Position numbers and translations under genes: made by a program. From contig CAZVYN010000046.1 in NCBI GenBank assembly GCA_964631125.1, positions 1-33,395 of the forward strand: a stretch of DNA of 33,395 nt, written 5' to 3'. Shown here piece after piece: positions 9,115 to 17,068 of this stretch. Position 1 is the first letter of the stretch; each line of letters begins with the position of its first letter. Origin of the DNA: CAZVYN01 sp964631125 (GTDB lineage: Bacteria; Eisenbacteria; RBG-16-71-46; CAIMUX01). The notes beneath the pieces are model-generated. The model did not search any database. It had not been told where the DNA came from and saw only the letters and a program-made list of their open reading frames with translations.

Positions 9115-9651
9115 ATGCAGCTCCGCTCGACTCGTGGTCTCACTCGCAGGCTTCGCGGATCGCGCTCCCCTTCCGCCCGCCTCGGTCAGAGCGCCGAGCG
9201 CGGACCGGTCACGCTGCGCCTCAACTCGTTCATGGACATCCTCACGATCCTGCTGCTGTTCCTCTTGAAGAGCTTCGTCGCCGAAGGCGAGTCGGTCACG
9301 CCGACGCCCGGCGTCTCCCTGCCCTATTCGGCGGGACGCGACACGCCGCCGGCCTCGATCGTGGTCGGGATCTCGAACGACGCGATTCTCCTGGGTGGCC
9401 AGACCGTGAGTCGCATCTCTGATCTGCACGCGAGCGACGGGCTCATCATCGCGCCGCTCGCCGCCGCGCTCGAGCAGGTCCGCGTGCAGCAGGCGGAGCA
9501 GGCGCAACTGCGCGGCGAAGAGCTCGCCCTTCGTCCCGTTTCGATCCAAGGAGATCGAGACATGGAGTTCATGCTGCTCGAGCGGGTCATGGCGACGTTG
9601 GCCGAGAGCGGCTACGAGACCGTTTCGCTGGCGGTCGTGGAGGCTTCATGA
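9115..9651 (+). CDS. ExbD/TolR-family protein, Asp retained
   Basis: 178 residues with AGGGAG before the ATG. The N-terminal cytoplasmic part is basic (about 30 residues). The single transmembrane helix LNSFMDILTILLLFLLKSF keeps the essential acidic residue, Asp41 (codon at 9235-9237). The periplasmic part has the beta-alpha pattern of ExbD/TolR, ending in a strand (YETVSLAVVEAS). Together with the preceding Asn variant and the upstream channel protein it would make a one-TolQ/two-TolR type motor like AglRQS. The stop overlaps the next gene's ATG (ATGA). Confidence 0.88.
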   Translation: MQLRSTRGLTRRLRGSRSPSARLGQSAERGPVTLRLNSFMDILTILLLFLLKSFVAEGESVTPTPGVSLPYSAGRDTPPASIVVGISNDAILLGGQTVSRISDLHASDGLIIAPLAAALEQVRVQQAEQAQLRGEELALRPVSIQGDRDMEFMLLERVMATLAESGYETVSLAVVEAS

Positions 9652-10754
9652 ACGCACACGCCTCCTCTCGTCCGCTCTGGTCGTTCGCGCCCGCTGTTCC
9701 CGCGGCCTATCGCACGAGTTGGTGGGACGGACTCGACGCGCGGCTCCGTCGCACCTTCGCCGGCGCCGCCGCGGTCGGCGCTGTGCTGCTCATCATCGTG
9801 CAATTCACACCGCCGCAACCGGAGATCGTCTCGGTCTCGCAGGTGTCGGAGCAGTTCGCGCGCCTGATCCTCGACCCGCCGAAGCCGCGCACGCCCGCCG
9901 TTGTCTCGCCGCCGAGCGCGCCGGCTTCGACGCCTGGCCGCGGCGCCCCCAGGCTCGAGTCGACCGTGCCGCCGAAGCCGTCGCCGGCGCCGCCTCCATC
10001 TCTTCCCCGCTCGGAACCCGCGATCGGCGGTCGACGGGTGAGCGCGCCGATGGCGCCCGATGTCGGCTCGGCCGGTCGCGACCGCGCGCAGCGAGAGGTG
10101 ACGCAGCAGCTCGCCGCGACGACTGCGTCGGTGCGATCGACGCTGGCGGGACTGTCGTCGTCGCTCTCGTCCACCAACTCCTCCGCCTCCGCTCCTGCGC
10201 GCAAGCCGGACGCTTCAGGCGCTGGACGCACGCTGAGCCGCGATGCACGCAGCGCAGCCGAGGTGTCCAGCGGCGGCGCGCCGAAAGGCGACCTCGCGGG
10301 CTCGGCGGTCGGGAGTTCCACCGTCGGGATCGCCGCGGTCCTCGACGTCAAAGGCAGCGGCGGTTCGACCGCAGGCCCGAGCGCCGGGGGCCGTCGCGGT
10401 CGATCGAGCGAGGCGGGCGCCGCCGCCGCCGCCGGCGCCGACGGATCGAGCGGAGGCCGCTCGCAGTCGTCGCTCCTGGGCATCGTTCGCAGGTACGCGG
10501 CCGGCATCCAACTCTGTTACGACGACGAGCTGCAGCGATCGCCCGGCCTGCGCGGCAAACTCAGCATCACGATGACCGTCACTCCCCTCGGCGAGGTCTC
10601 CGCGGCCCAACTCGTGGAAGACACGCTCGGCTCCACGCGCGTCTCCGAATGCGTGCTGGGTCAGGTGCGCGGTTGGCGCTTCCCCGCCGCGACGGGCGGC
10701 GATACCTCGTTCACGGCGCCGTTCGTCTTCACTCCGCCCGCCACCGGGAAGTGA
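9648..10754 (+). CDS. TonB-like protein with AgmX/PglI-type C-terminal domain
   Basis: 368 residues. A single N-terminal membrane anchor (about residues 37-54, AGAAAVGAVLLIIVQF) is followed by a long Pro/Ser/Ala/Gly-rich linker (about 70-265) that could span the periplasm. The C-terminal domain (about 275-362) begins with IVRRYAAGIQLCYDDELQR, continues with GKLSITMTVTPLGEV and ends with CVLGQVRGWRFP. This is the pattern of the AgmX/PglI C-terminal domain, a TonB-like fold found in myxobacterial gliding proteins. Two conserved Cys bracket the domain. GGAGG precedes the ATG. It is the likely energy-transducing arm of the motor encoded just upstream. Confidence 0.88.
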   Translation: MNAHASSRPLWSFAPAVPAAYRTSWWDGLDARLRRTFAGAAAVGAVLLIIVQFTPPQPEIVSVSQVSEQFARLILDPPKPRTPAVVSPPSAPASTPGRGAPRLESTVPPKPSPAPPPSLPRSEPAIGGRRVSAPMAPDVGSAGRDRAQREVTQQLAATTASVRSTLAGLSSSLSSTNSSASAPARKPDASGAGRTLSRDARSAAEVSSGGAPKGDLAGSAVGSSTVGIAAVLDVKGSGGSTAGPSAGGRRGRSSEAGAAAAAGADGSSGGRSQSSLLGIVRRYAAGIQLCYDDELQRSPGLRGKLSITMTVTPLGEVSAAQLVEDTLGSTRVSECVLGQVRGWRFPAATGGDTSFTAPFVFTPPATGK

Positions 10755-10769
10755 CGCGCGATCGGACGG

Positions 10770-12062
10770 TCACACGGCGCCGCGCGCCAATCCGAGCAGC
10801 CGATCGAGGATCTTCTCGCCGTCGGCCCTCAGTCCGTTGTGGTCGTACTCGTTCGTGATCCAGGGACGCAGCCCGCGAATCGTCGCCGCCGCATCTTCGG
10901 AGTACCGCGCTTCGACATACAAATCGTCGGTATAGATCGCCGCGGCGGCCGGAACCGTGTTCTCCCGCAACCGCGCCGGATCGTAGACCTGTCCCCAGTC
11001 GGTCCGCTCGGCCAGGAGATGCGCCGCCTCCCGCATCGGGACCAACGCCTTCATCTCGTCGAACATCCAGGGATAGACCATCTCACCCGTGAAGAGCGGC
11101 GTCTCCAGGTCGTCGAACTCGGGGAACACGCCGCGGATCCGATCGGCCGACCAACGCGTGGCCGACCCGTGCGCGTAGATCGCCTCCTGCAAGAGCGCGT
11201 AGATCGGGTTGCGCTCGAAGGTCGAACTGCGTTCGATGTCGAGCAAGAAGGCCGGCTGGAGCGCGTCGTTCTCGGCGCTGCTCGCGCGCTCGAGGAACGC
11301 GCCTTCCAATAGATAGTGCACCGTCTCGAAGCCGTCGCTCATGCCGAACACCATCCCGAGCTGCTGCACGCGTCGCGGTGTGAGCGGATCACCGTTCGAG
11401 AGCCGCACATCCCCCCGACCGACCCGGCGCAGTAGATGCCGCAGCAGCTCGCGATCTTCGGGATAGCGTTCGAAGTAGCGCGCATTCCGGCTCGCGGTGC
11501 GGCGATACGTGGCGCGGTAGACATCGTCGGCCGTGGCCGTCAGCGGCGGCAGTCCACCGGTGAAGAGAGCCGCCTCCAGCCCTTCGGGAGCGACCGAGAG
11601 ATAGTGGGTCGCGAGGTACCCGCCCCAACTCTGTCCCAGCACCGTCCACTTCGTCGACTCACCGCAGAGGCGACGACGGATCCACTCGCAGTCGCGGATG
11701 ATCTGTTCCTGTCGGAAGCAAGCCAAGTAGGCAGCCTGCGCCTCGGGATCACCGATCCGCAGGACCGACGCCCCATGGACCGGCGTGCTGCGTCCCGTCC
11801 CTCGCTGATCGAGCAAGACGACGCGGAACTCCTGCAGCGCGCGCTTCAGCCAACCGGAGTTGGTGAGAGGGCGCGGGGCTTCGTAGCCGGGGCCGCCTTG
11901 CAGGAAGACGAGCCAGGGGAGCGGGAGATCTAGCTTGTCGATCGCGACCACTTCGCGGGCGAAGACGGTGATCTCGCCGCGCTTCGCATTCCCGTGGTCG
12001 AGGGGGACGCGATACTCGTGGTCGGTGAGAGCGAGGCCGGGGATGCGGTGTTGGGTCGACAT
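10770..12062 (-). CDS. Proline iminopeptidase-like alpha/beta hydrolase (S33 family)
   Basis: 430 residues from the ATG at 12062; an ATG ten codons earlier (12092) is also possible and neither has a clear ribosome site. The fold signatures are an oxyanion-loop GGPG at residues 56-59, VVLLDQRGTGRS soon after, and the nucleophile elbow GQSWGG with Ser145. These are typical of the S33 proline iminopeptidases, which remove N-terminal proline from peptides; some members act on other esters or amides. The length, about 430, matches the larger S33 subgroup. It faces the motor operon tail to tail, with only 15 bases between the stops. Confidence 0.85.
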   Translation of the reverse strand: MSTQHRIPGLALTDHEYRVPLDHGNAKRGEITVFAREVVAIDKLDLPLPWLVFLQGGPGYEAPRPLTNSGWLKRALQEFRVVLLDQRGTGRSTPVHGASVLRIGDPEAQAAYLACFRQEQIIRDCEWIRRRLCGESTKWTVLGQSWGGYLATHYLSVAPEGLEAALFTGGLPPLTATADDVYRATYRRTASRNARYFERYPEDRELLRHLLRRVGRGDVRLSNGDPLTPRRVQQLGMVFGMSDGFETVHYLLEGAFLERASSAENDALQPAFLLDIERSSTFERNPIYALLQEAIYAHGSATRWSADRIRGVFPEFDDLETPLFTGEMVYPWMFDEMKALVPMREAAHLLAERTDWGQVYDPARLRENTVPAAAAIYTDDLYVEARYSEDAAATIRGLRPWITNEYDHNGLRADGEKILDRLLGLARGAV

Positions 12063-12106
12063 GGGTGCAGAAGATATCAGAGCATCGCGCACCGGCTGCG
12101 CGATGT

Positions 12107-12679
12107 TCAGGCCCCCTCGTACGCCTGCTTCAACCAGCCGATCAGCTCCTTGTCGACGTCCTTCGCGCTCGCCACGCGCACGCGGTGAGAGACCATCGAA
12201 TTGAAGCTGCCCGACGCCTCCAGCCGATCGGTCGGCGCCGTCCCCTTCAAGTTGATGCCGACGTCGATCCGCGTCGCCGTCGTCGGTTGGATGAGCGCGA
12301 ACTGCTTGTTGCGCCGCACACTCACGTAGGTCTTCTTCGGCGACACCTCCACGTCCTTCCCGAACGCGGCGATCTTCGCGAGCAGGCTCTCGTAGATCGG
12401 CCTCAGCTCACCCTTCGGACCCGCGTACTGCGCATCGACCAGCGCGTCGTCCGCCCCTTCTCCTTTGTCCATGACCCGCGAACCGAGCGCCGTGAGCGCC
12501 ACCAGATTCGCGTAGCCATGGCCCAGCGCATGCTCTCTCTTCAGGAACGACACGATCAGCCCGTGCTTGGCGTGCCCGCTCTTCTTCGCGAGCGCGACCC
12601 ACTGTTCGAGGCTCTTGCCCGTCTTCTCGGGCATGTTACGGATCATCGACGCGGTGGCGTCATCGGGAGACGAGGGCAT
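12107..12679 (-). CDS. DUF4287 and DUF5655 domain protein
   Basis: 190 residues. The ATG at 12679 is chosen because GGAGG lies six bases upstream. Residues about 12-60 (MPEKTGKSLEQWVALAKKSG, then HGLGHGYANLVAL-type spacing around ALGHGYANLVAL) match DUF4287. Residues about 80-190, with the helix-strand pattern PIYESLLAKIAAFG and VSVRRNKQFALIQP, match DUF5655, which is often fused to it. Both are of unknown function and usually cytosolic; DUF5655 has been suggested to be a transport- or nucleic-acid-related module, without proof. No partner gene is apparent; the gene upstream on the other strand is unrelated. Confidence 0.8.
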   Translation of the reverse strand: MPSSPDDATASMIRNMPEKTGKSLEQWVALAKKSGHAKHGLIVSFLKREHALGHGYANLVALTALGSRVMDKGEGADDALVDAQYAGPKGELRPIYESLLAKIAAFGKDVEVSPKKTYVSVRRNKQFALIQPTTATRIDVGINLKGTAPTDRLEASGSFNSMVSHRVRVASAKDVDKELIGWLKQAYEGA

Positions 12680-12900
12680 CTGGACCTCCGGGGCTGCGTG
12701 GACTAGGCGGACTGGGCGGACTGGGCGGCTTCGCACCGTTCGACACTCTATTCCAGGAAGCCGCGCGATCGTTTGGGGCAACTCGCCCGAACCGGCGCAT
12801 TCGCGCCGCGACGATCCGCGTTGATCCATGTCATGCGGGGCCGAGATTCGGCCCCCCTCTGATAGACTTGGCCGTGCGGTTTCCCTGGATGGTTTTCCTT
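12680..12900. other. Divergent intergenic region with 9-bp tandem repeat
   Basis: About 220 bases separate the divergent genes. Apart from the GGAGG of the DUF4287 gene, the visible structure is a three-copy tandem repeat of GGACTGGGC at 12700-12726 (first copy with one change, GGACTAGGC). Promoters for both genes should lie here, but no convincing -35/-10 pair was seen. Confidence 0.5.
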
Positions 12901-15696
12901 ATGTCTGCCCTGCGCGCCGCCTCGACCTCTCTTTCGTGGGCCCTCCTGCTCGCTGGGACGGTGCTCTTCGCACGCCCCGCCGCGGCTTCGCCCGACAATT
13001 TCGAGTCCTCTCCGGTCCATCCGATCGAACTGACGCCGGACGGCGCCCGCCTCGTCGTGGCGCACACGGCCGACGCCAGCGTTGTCGTCTTCGACGCGAC
13101 CACCCAGCCGCCGACCCGACTCATCACGTTGCCGGTCGGTCTCGAACCGGTTTCCGTGCGCGCTCGCACCGCGACCGAGCTGTGGGTCGTCAATCACGTC
13201 TCCGACTCGATCTCGATTCTCGATCTGGTCTCGGGCAACGTCGTCCGCGTGTTGTCGGTGGGCGACGAACCGACCGACGTGCTCTTCGCCCACGGCCGCG
13301 CCTTCGTCTGCGTGAGCCGCGAGGCGGTGCTGCGCGTCTTCGACCTCTCGAACCTCGACGCGCCGCCGATCGATCTCCCGCTCCCTCAATGCGCGCCGCG
13401 TTCACTCGAACTCTCACCCGACGGTGCGCGGATCTACGTCGCCGCCTTCGAGAGCGGCAACCGAACGACCGCGCTTCCCGGCGCGCTCGTCACCGCGGGC
13501 GGCGGACCGCCTCCACCGAATCCACCGATGGACCTCACGCTGCCCACTCCGCCCGAAGTCGCGCTCATCGTCCAACACGACGGCCTGCACTGGCGCGATG
13601 AGCTCGGACGGGATTGGGATGCGTTCACTCCCTATCTGCTCGCCGACGCCGATGTGATCGAGATCGACGTCGCGTCGCTCCTGGAGACGGGGCGATGGAG
13701 CGGCGTCGGCACGAGCCTCTTCGATCTCGCGGTCATCCCGAGCAGCGGCGAGATCTGGGTCTCGAATCTCGAGGCGATGAACCAGATCCGCTTCGAGCGG
13801 AATCTCCGCGGACGTTTCGTCGACAACCGCGTCACGCGCATCGATCCGACGAGCGGTCTGGTCACGCCGGTCGGTCTCAATCCGCATGTCGATCACGGCG
13901 ATCCGGAGGGAAACCCCGGGGAACGGGCGCTCAGTCTCGCGCTGCCTCTGGATCTCGCCGTGCGCGCCGACGGCAGCCGTCTCTTCGTCGCCGCCCAGGG
14001 ATCGAACAAAGTCGGCGTTCTCGACCAAGACGGCATCGTCCTCGGGCGCATCCAAGTCGGAGAAGGCCCCTGCGGACTCGCGCTCGACGAGGCGCGCGAC
14101 GCTCTCTACGTCTACAACCGTTTCTCCAGCAGCGTGTCGTGCGTCGATCTCAGCGCCGAAGTGGTCTCTGAAGTCTCCCTCGGCTTCGATCCGAGCAGCG
14201 CCGCCGCACGCCATGGGCGCAAGGACTTCTACGGCGCCGAGACCAACTCCGCGCATGGCGACGTCGCCTGCGCGAGCTGCCATCTCTTCGCCGGCAGCGA
14301 CGGCCTGGCGTGGGATCTCGGAGATCCGCAGGGCGAGTTCATCCCGCCGCTCGGCGATGACTTCACCGGCTTCCATCCCATGAAAGGCCCGATGGTGACG
14401 CAGCCGCTGGCCGCCCTCGAAGAGACCGAGCCGCTGCACTGGCGCGGCGATCGAGGCTCACTCGAGGACTTCAACTCCGCCTTCGTCACGCTCATGGGTC
14501 GCACCACGCAGCTCTCGCAGAGTGAATTCGCCGCCATGGTCGACTTTCTCCTGACGATTCGCCAGGCGCCGAATCCGTTTCGCGCGCTCGACGGCGGACT
14601 CCTCGATCAGGTCGAAGGGGCCGACCCGGCGCGGGGCGGAGAGTTCTTCCGTTTCGGCAATCTGACCGAAGCGGGCGACTGCGCCGCCTGTCATACCGGA
14701 CCGACCGGCGAGAGCGGGAACCTCACCCCCGGTTTCGTCATCGGATCATCGCAAGATTTGGACATCCCGCAGCTCCGCGCGATCTATCGCAAGCGCGGCT
14801 TCGATGAGCAAGCCGCCGTCAACCTCCGCGGTTTCGGATTCACGCACGACGGCGCCCAATCGCTCGACGGCTTTCTGAGGCAGTTCAGATTCAAGCTCGG
14901 GAACGATGCGCTGCGCGCCGACATCACCGCGTTTCTCGTTTCGTTCGACACGAACACACACGCCGCCGTTGGCGTTCAGTGGACCGCGCGCGGCGGGGCC
15001 CAGTGGGGCGACGAAGGCGACGACCGGATGTCGACCTTGCTGGCTGAAGCGTCCGAGGGATCGATCGGACTCATCGCGAAAGGACTCGACGAGTCCGGGC
15101 TCCTCCGAGGCTGGTTCTACGATCCGAGCGCGGCCGCGTTCGTCTCCGATCGGATGGCGGAGCCGCTGCTCTCGTGGTCGGAACTCCGATCGCTGGCGGC
15201 GCCCGGCCGCGAGATCACGTTCACCGCGGTCGTCTCCGATACCGAAGTGCGCCTCGGGATCGACCGCGACACCGACGGCGTCAGGGATCGGGACGAGCGT
15301 GACGCAGGGACGGATCCCAACGATCCGCTCTCTTTCCCGGACGTCGTGGCTGTCGACTCGGGCCAGCCGGCGCCGCGAGAGGCGCGTCTCGAGGTGGTCG
15401 GCCGCAACCCGGCGGTCATCTCCACCGCGTTCCGCTTCACGTTGCCTTCGGACGAGATATCGCGGGCGCGCGCGCGACTTCGAGTGCTGGATGTCTCCGG
15501 TCGCTCGCTGCTCGCCTTCGATCTCCGGTCCGCCGATCGCTCCCTCGACCGCACCGCCGTCGCCACGGAACTCACCTGGGACCTGCGCGACGCGCGCGGC
15601 GTGCGTGTCCCCGCCGGCGTCTACTTCGTGCGGTTGGAAACGGAAACAGCGGCGGCGACGTCCGCGCTGACGCGCAAGATCGTCGTCGCCCGCTAG
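12901..15696 (+). CDS. Exported beta-propeller / di-haem cytochrome protein with FlgD-like C-terminus
   Basis: 931 residues from the ATG at 12901; an ATG at 12889 and a TTG at 12868 are also in frame. Residues 1-30 form a signal peptide. Residues about 35-430 are YVTN/NHL-like beta-propeller repeats (HVSDSISILDLVSGNVVRVL, GSNKVGVLDQDG). Two haem-binding motifs follow, CASCH at 457-461 and CAACH at 594-598, in a region like the di-haem MauG/peroxidase group. A DTDGVRDRDERDAGTDPNDP calcium-binding-type repeat lies near 790. The end (about 855-930) is a FlgD-like Ig fold (LRVLDVSGRS, GVYFVRLET), often a sorting or attachment domain. Probably a periplasmic or surface redox protein; the substrate is unknown. 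Confidence 0.85.
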   Translation: MSALRAASTSLSWALLLAGTVLFARPAAASPDNFESSPVHPIELTPDGARLVVAHTADASVVVFDATTQPPTRLITLPVGLEPVSVRARTATELWVVNHVSDSISILDLVSGNVVRVLSVGDEPTDVLFAHGRAFVCVSREAVLRVFDLSNLDAPPIDLPLPQCAPRSLELSPDGARIYVAAFESGNRTTALPGALVTAGGGPPPPNPPMDLTLPTPPEVALIVQHDGLHWRDELGRDWDAFTPYLLADADVIEIDVASLLETGRWSGVGTSLFDLAVIPSSGEIWVSNLEAMNQIRFERNLRGRFVDNRVTRIDPTSGLVTPVGLNPHVDHGDPEGNPGERALSLALPLDLAVRADGSRLFVAAQGSNKVGVLDQDGIVLGRIQVGEGPCGLALDEARDALYVYNRFSSSVSCVDLSAEVVSEVSLGFDPSSAAARHGRKDFYGAETNSAHGDVACASCHLFAGSDGLAWDLGDPQGEFIPPLGDDFTGFHPMKGPMVTQPLAALEETEPLHWRGDRGSLEDFNSAFVTLMGRTTQLSQSEFAAMVDFLLTIRQAPNPFRALDGGLLDQVEGADPARGGEFFRFGNLTEAGDCAACHTGPTGESGNLTPGFVIGSSQDLDIPQLRAIYRKRGFDEQAAVNLRGFGFTHDGAQSLDGFLRQFRFKLGNDALRADITAFLVSFDTNTHAAVGVQWTARGGAQWGDEGDDRMSTLLAEASEGSIGLIAKGLDESGLLRGWFYDPSAAAFVSDRMAEPLLSWSELRSLAAPGREITFTAVVSDTEVRLGIDRDTDGVRDRDERDAGTDPNDPLSFPDVVAVDSGQPAPREARLEVVGRNPAVISTAFRFTLPSDEISRARARLRVLDVSGRSLLAFDLRSADRSLDRTAVATELTWDLRDARGVRVPAGVYFVRLETETAAATSALTRKIVVAR

Positions 15697-15710
15697 CGTC
15701 GGGGGTTCAG

Positions 15711-15740
15711 GGCGCGCCTAGCCGCGCCTAGCCGCGCGCC
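15711..15740. terminator. Possible hairpin between convergent genes
   Basis: GGCGCGC at 15711-15717 is the exact complement of GCGCGCC at 15734-15740, with a 16-base spacer that itself contains the repeated CTAGCCGCG. It sits between the stop of the propeller gene and inside the last codons of mscL on the other strand, so it could act as a two-way terminator. No T-run follows, so the call is weak. Confidence 0.3.
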
Positions 15741-16135
15741 TTGATCGCGTCGCGGATCTCGGTCAGCAGCTTCTCTTCGTTCGTGGGACCGGCCGGCGGC
15801 GCGGGCGGCGCCACTTCTGCCCTCTTCATTTGGTTGATCCCCTTCACGAGCATGAAGATCACGGACGCCACAATGAGGAAGTCGACGATCGCCTGAATGA
15901 ACTTGCCGTAGCCGATGACGACCGCTTCCGCGCCGTCGGCCGCCGGCTTCAGCACCACCGCGAGGTTCGAGAAGTCGACGCCACCGAGGGCGAGACCGAT
16001 CGGGGGCATGAATACATCCCCCACGAGCGAAGTCACGAGTTTGCCGAAGGCGGCGCCGATGATCACACCCACGGCCAGATCGATCACGTTCCCCTTGACC
16101 GCAAATTCCTTGAACTCTTGGATGATCCCGGCCAT
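15728..16135 (-). CDS. mscL: Large-conductance mechanosensitive channel MscL
   Basis: 135 residues. The ATG at 16135 is chosen because AAAGGGG precedes it and the protein then begins with the family's usual amphipathic helix (MAGIIQEFKEFAVKGN). The first membrane helix is VIDLAVGVIIGAAFGKLVTS with the conserved pore residues, followed by MPPIGLALGGVDF. The second helix is around residues 75-100 (AIVDFLIVASVIFMLV), followed by a Pro-rich linker and a C-terminal helical bundle (EEKLLTEIRDAIKA). Homopentamers open under membrane tension to release solutes in osmotic downshock. Length is normal and all key segments are present. Confidence 0.97.
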   Translation of the reverse strand: MAGIIQEFKEFAVKGNVIDLAVGVIIGAAFGKLVTSLVGDVFMPPIGLALGGVDFSNLAVVLKPAADGAEAVVIGYGKFIQAIVDFLIVASVIFMLVKGINQMKRAEVAPPAPPAGPTNEEKLLTEIRDAIKARG

Positions 16136-16276
16136 CACAGCCCCTTTCTTCACAAGTCGTCCGCGCAGTGTCGGGCGACCTCCGGGATCCGTCAATCAGG
16201 TGGGCGATCTCGCTCGGGTTGCCTGCGCCGAGGGATCTCGTCATCCTTTGTCGTGTGCCATGAAAGGAGTGCGCTC
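16136..16276. promoter_or_regulatory. Divergent intergenic region upstream of mscL and the small gene
   Basis: About 140 bases between divergently read genes. It holds the AAAGGGG ribosome site of mscL and the AAAGGAG of the 73-residue gene. Promoters for both must lie here or nearby, but none can be assigned with confidence from the sequence. Confidence 0.35.
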
Positions 16277-16498
16277 ATGAGTACCGCGTTCGACCGGTTT
16301 CACGCCTGGGAACAAGCGCAGATTCGAGCCACTCCGATCGACATCGCGCGGAACTATCGGATCGTCGAGGCTCTCTTGCACGAGGCGCGGGCCCTCGGGT
16401 TCTTCCCGCCAGCCGATCTGATGGACGGACTCGACGTCGACCTGCGCTGGGCTCGCGCGAATCGTGTTCTGGCCGAGTTCATGGCATCCGAGTCATAG
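16277..16498 (+). CDS. Small protein, likely partner of the nucleotidyltransferase
   Basis: 73 residues, ATG preceded by AAAGGAG at a good distance. The sequence is charged and mostly helical (FDRFHAWEQAQIRATPID, then NYRIVEALLHEARALGFFPP). No signal peptide or membrane segment. It stops 15 bases before a nucleotidyltransferase of the AbiEii/MNT superfamily, a layout seen in bacterial genomes where a short protein precedes such enzymes. An antitoxin or adaptor role is inferred from that context; no known antitoxin fold is recognised. Confidence 0.72.
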   Translation: MSTAFDRFHAWEQAQIRATPIDIARNYRIVEALLHEARALGFFPPADLMDGLDVDLRWARANRVLAEFMASES

Positions 16499-16513
16499 AA
16501 GTAGGGGCCCCAC

Positions 16514-17053
16514 GTGTTCACCGAACTGATCATTCGCTTGGCGGGCGCCCTCGACGCGCACGGCATTCCGTACATGCTCATCGGCGGACAGGCCGTGCTC
16601 GTCCACGGTGAGCCCCGCATGACCCGAGACGTGGACGTCACTCTCGGTGTCGACATCGACCGGCTGGATGCGGTGCTGCGGGCAGTCGGCGCCGCCCAGC
16701 TGACTCCCCTCGTCGATCCCGCCACCTTCGTCAAGGAAACCAACGTTCTCCCGTGTGCGGGCGGCGACAGCGGCATCCGCGTCGATCTGATCTTCTCGTT
16801 CTCGCCGTTCGAACGACAGGCGATCGACCGGGCGGTCTCTCGCCGTCTCGGTTCGCTCGACGTGCGATTCATCTCCGTCGAAGACTTGATCATCCAGAAG
16901 TTGGTGGCGGGTCGGCCGCGGGATCTGGATGACGCCGCGAACGTCCTCCTGAAGAACCCAGGACTGAACCGAACGCACGTCGAGCAGTGGCTCGGGCAGT
17001 TCGAAGCCGCGCTGGGGGAGCCATTCCTCGTCCGATGGCAGTCCATCCAGTAG
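16514..17053 (+). CDS. Nucleotidyltransferase-fold protein (AbiEii/MNT-like, possible toxin)
   Basis: 179 residues with a GTG start preceded by AGGGG. The nucleotidyltransferase signature is complete: GG at residues 24-25 (YMLIGGQAVLVHGEPRMTRD), paired acids Asp39 and Asp41 (RDVDVTLG), and a third acid Asp91 in RVDLIFSF. The later ISVEDLIIQKLVAGRPRDLDD is a standard helix in DUF6036/AbiEii-like proteins. Such enzymes transfer nucleotides to RNA or protein; AbiEii-type and MenA-type members are toxins that modify tRNA. Whether this one is toxic is inferred from the small gene before it. All catalytic acids are kept, so it is probably active. Confidence 0.85.
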   Translation: MFTELIIRLAGALDAHGIPYMLIGGQAVLVHGEPRMTRDVDVTLGVDIDRLDAVLRAVGAAQLTPLVDPATFVKETNVLPCAGGDSGIRVDLIFSFSPFERQAIDRAVSRRLGSLDVRFISVEDLIIQKLVAGRPRDLDDAANVLLKNPGLNRTHVEQWLGQFEAALGEPFLVRWQSIQ

Positions 17054-17068
17054 CATCCAACTCACCCT

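Noticed and set aside
8026..9549. A 507-codon minus-strand frame over the ExbB and ExbD genes
   Set aside because: The plus strand encodes clear ExbB/ExbD motifs here; the antisense product is Arg/Asp/Gly-rich and unlike any family.
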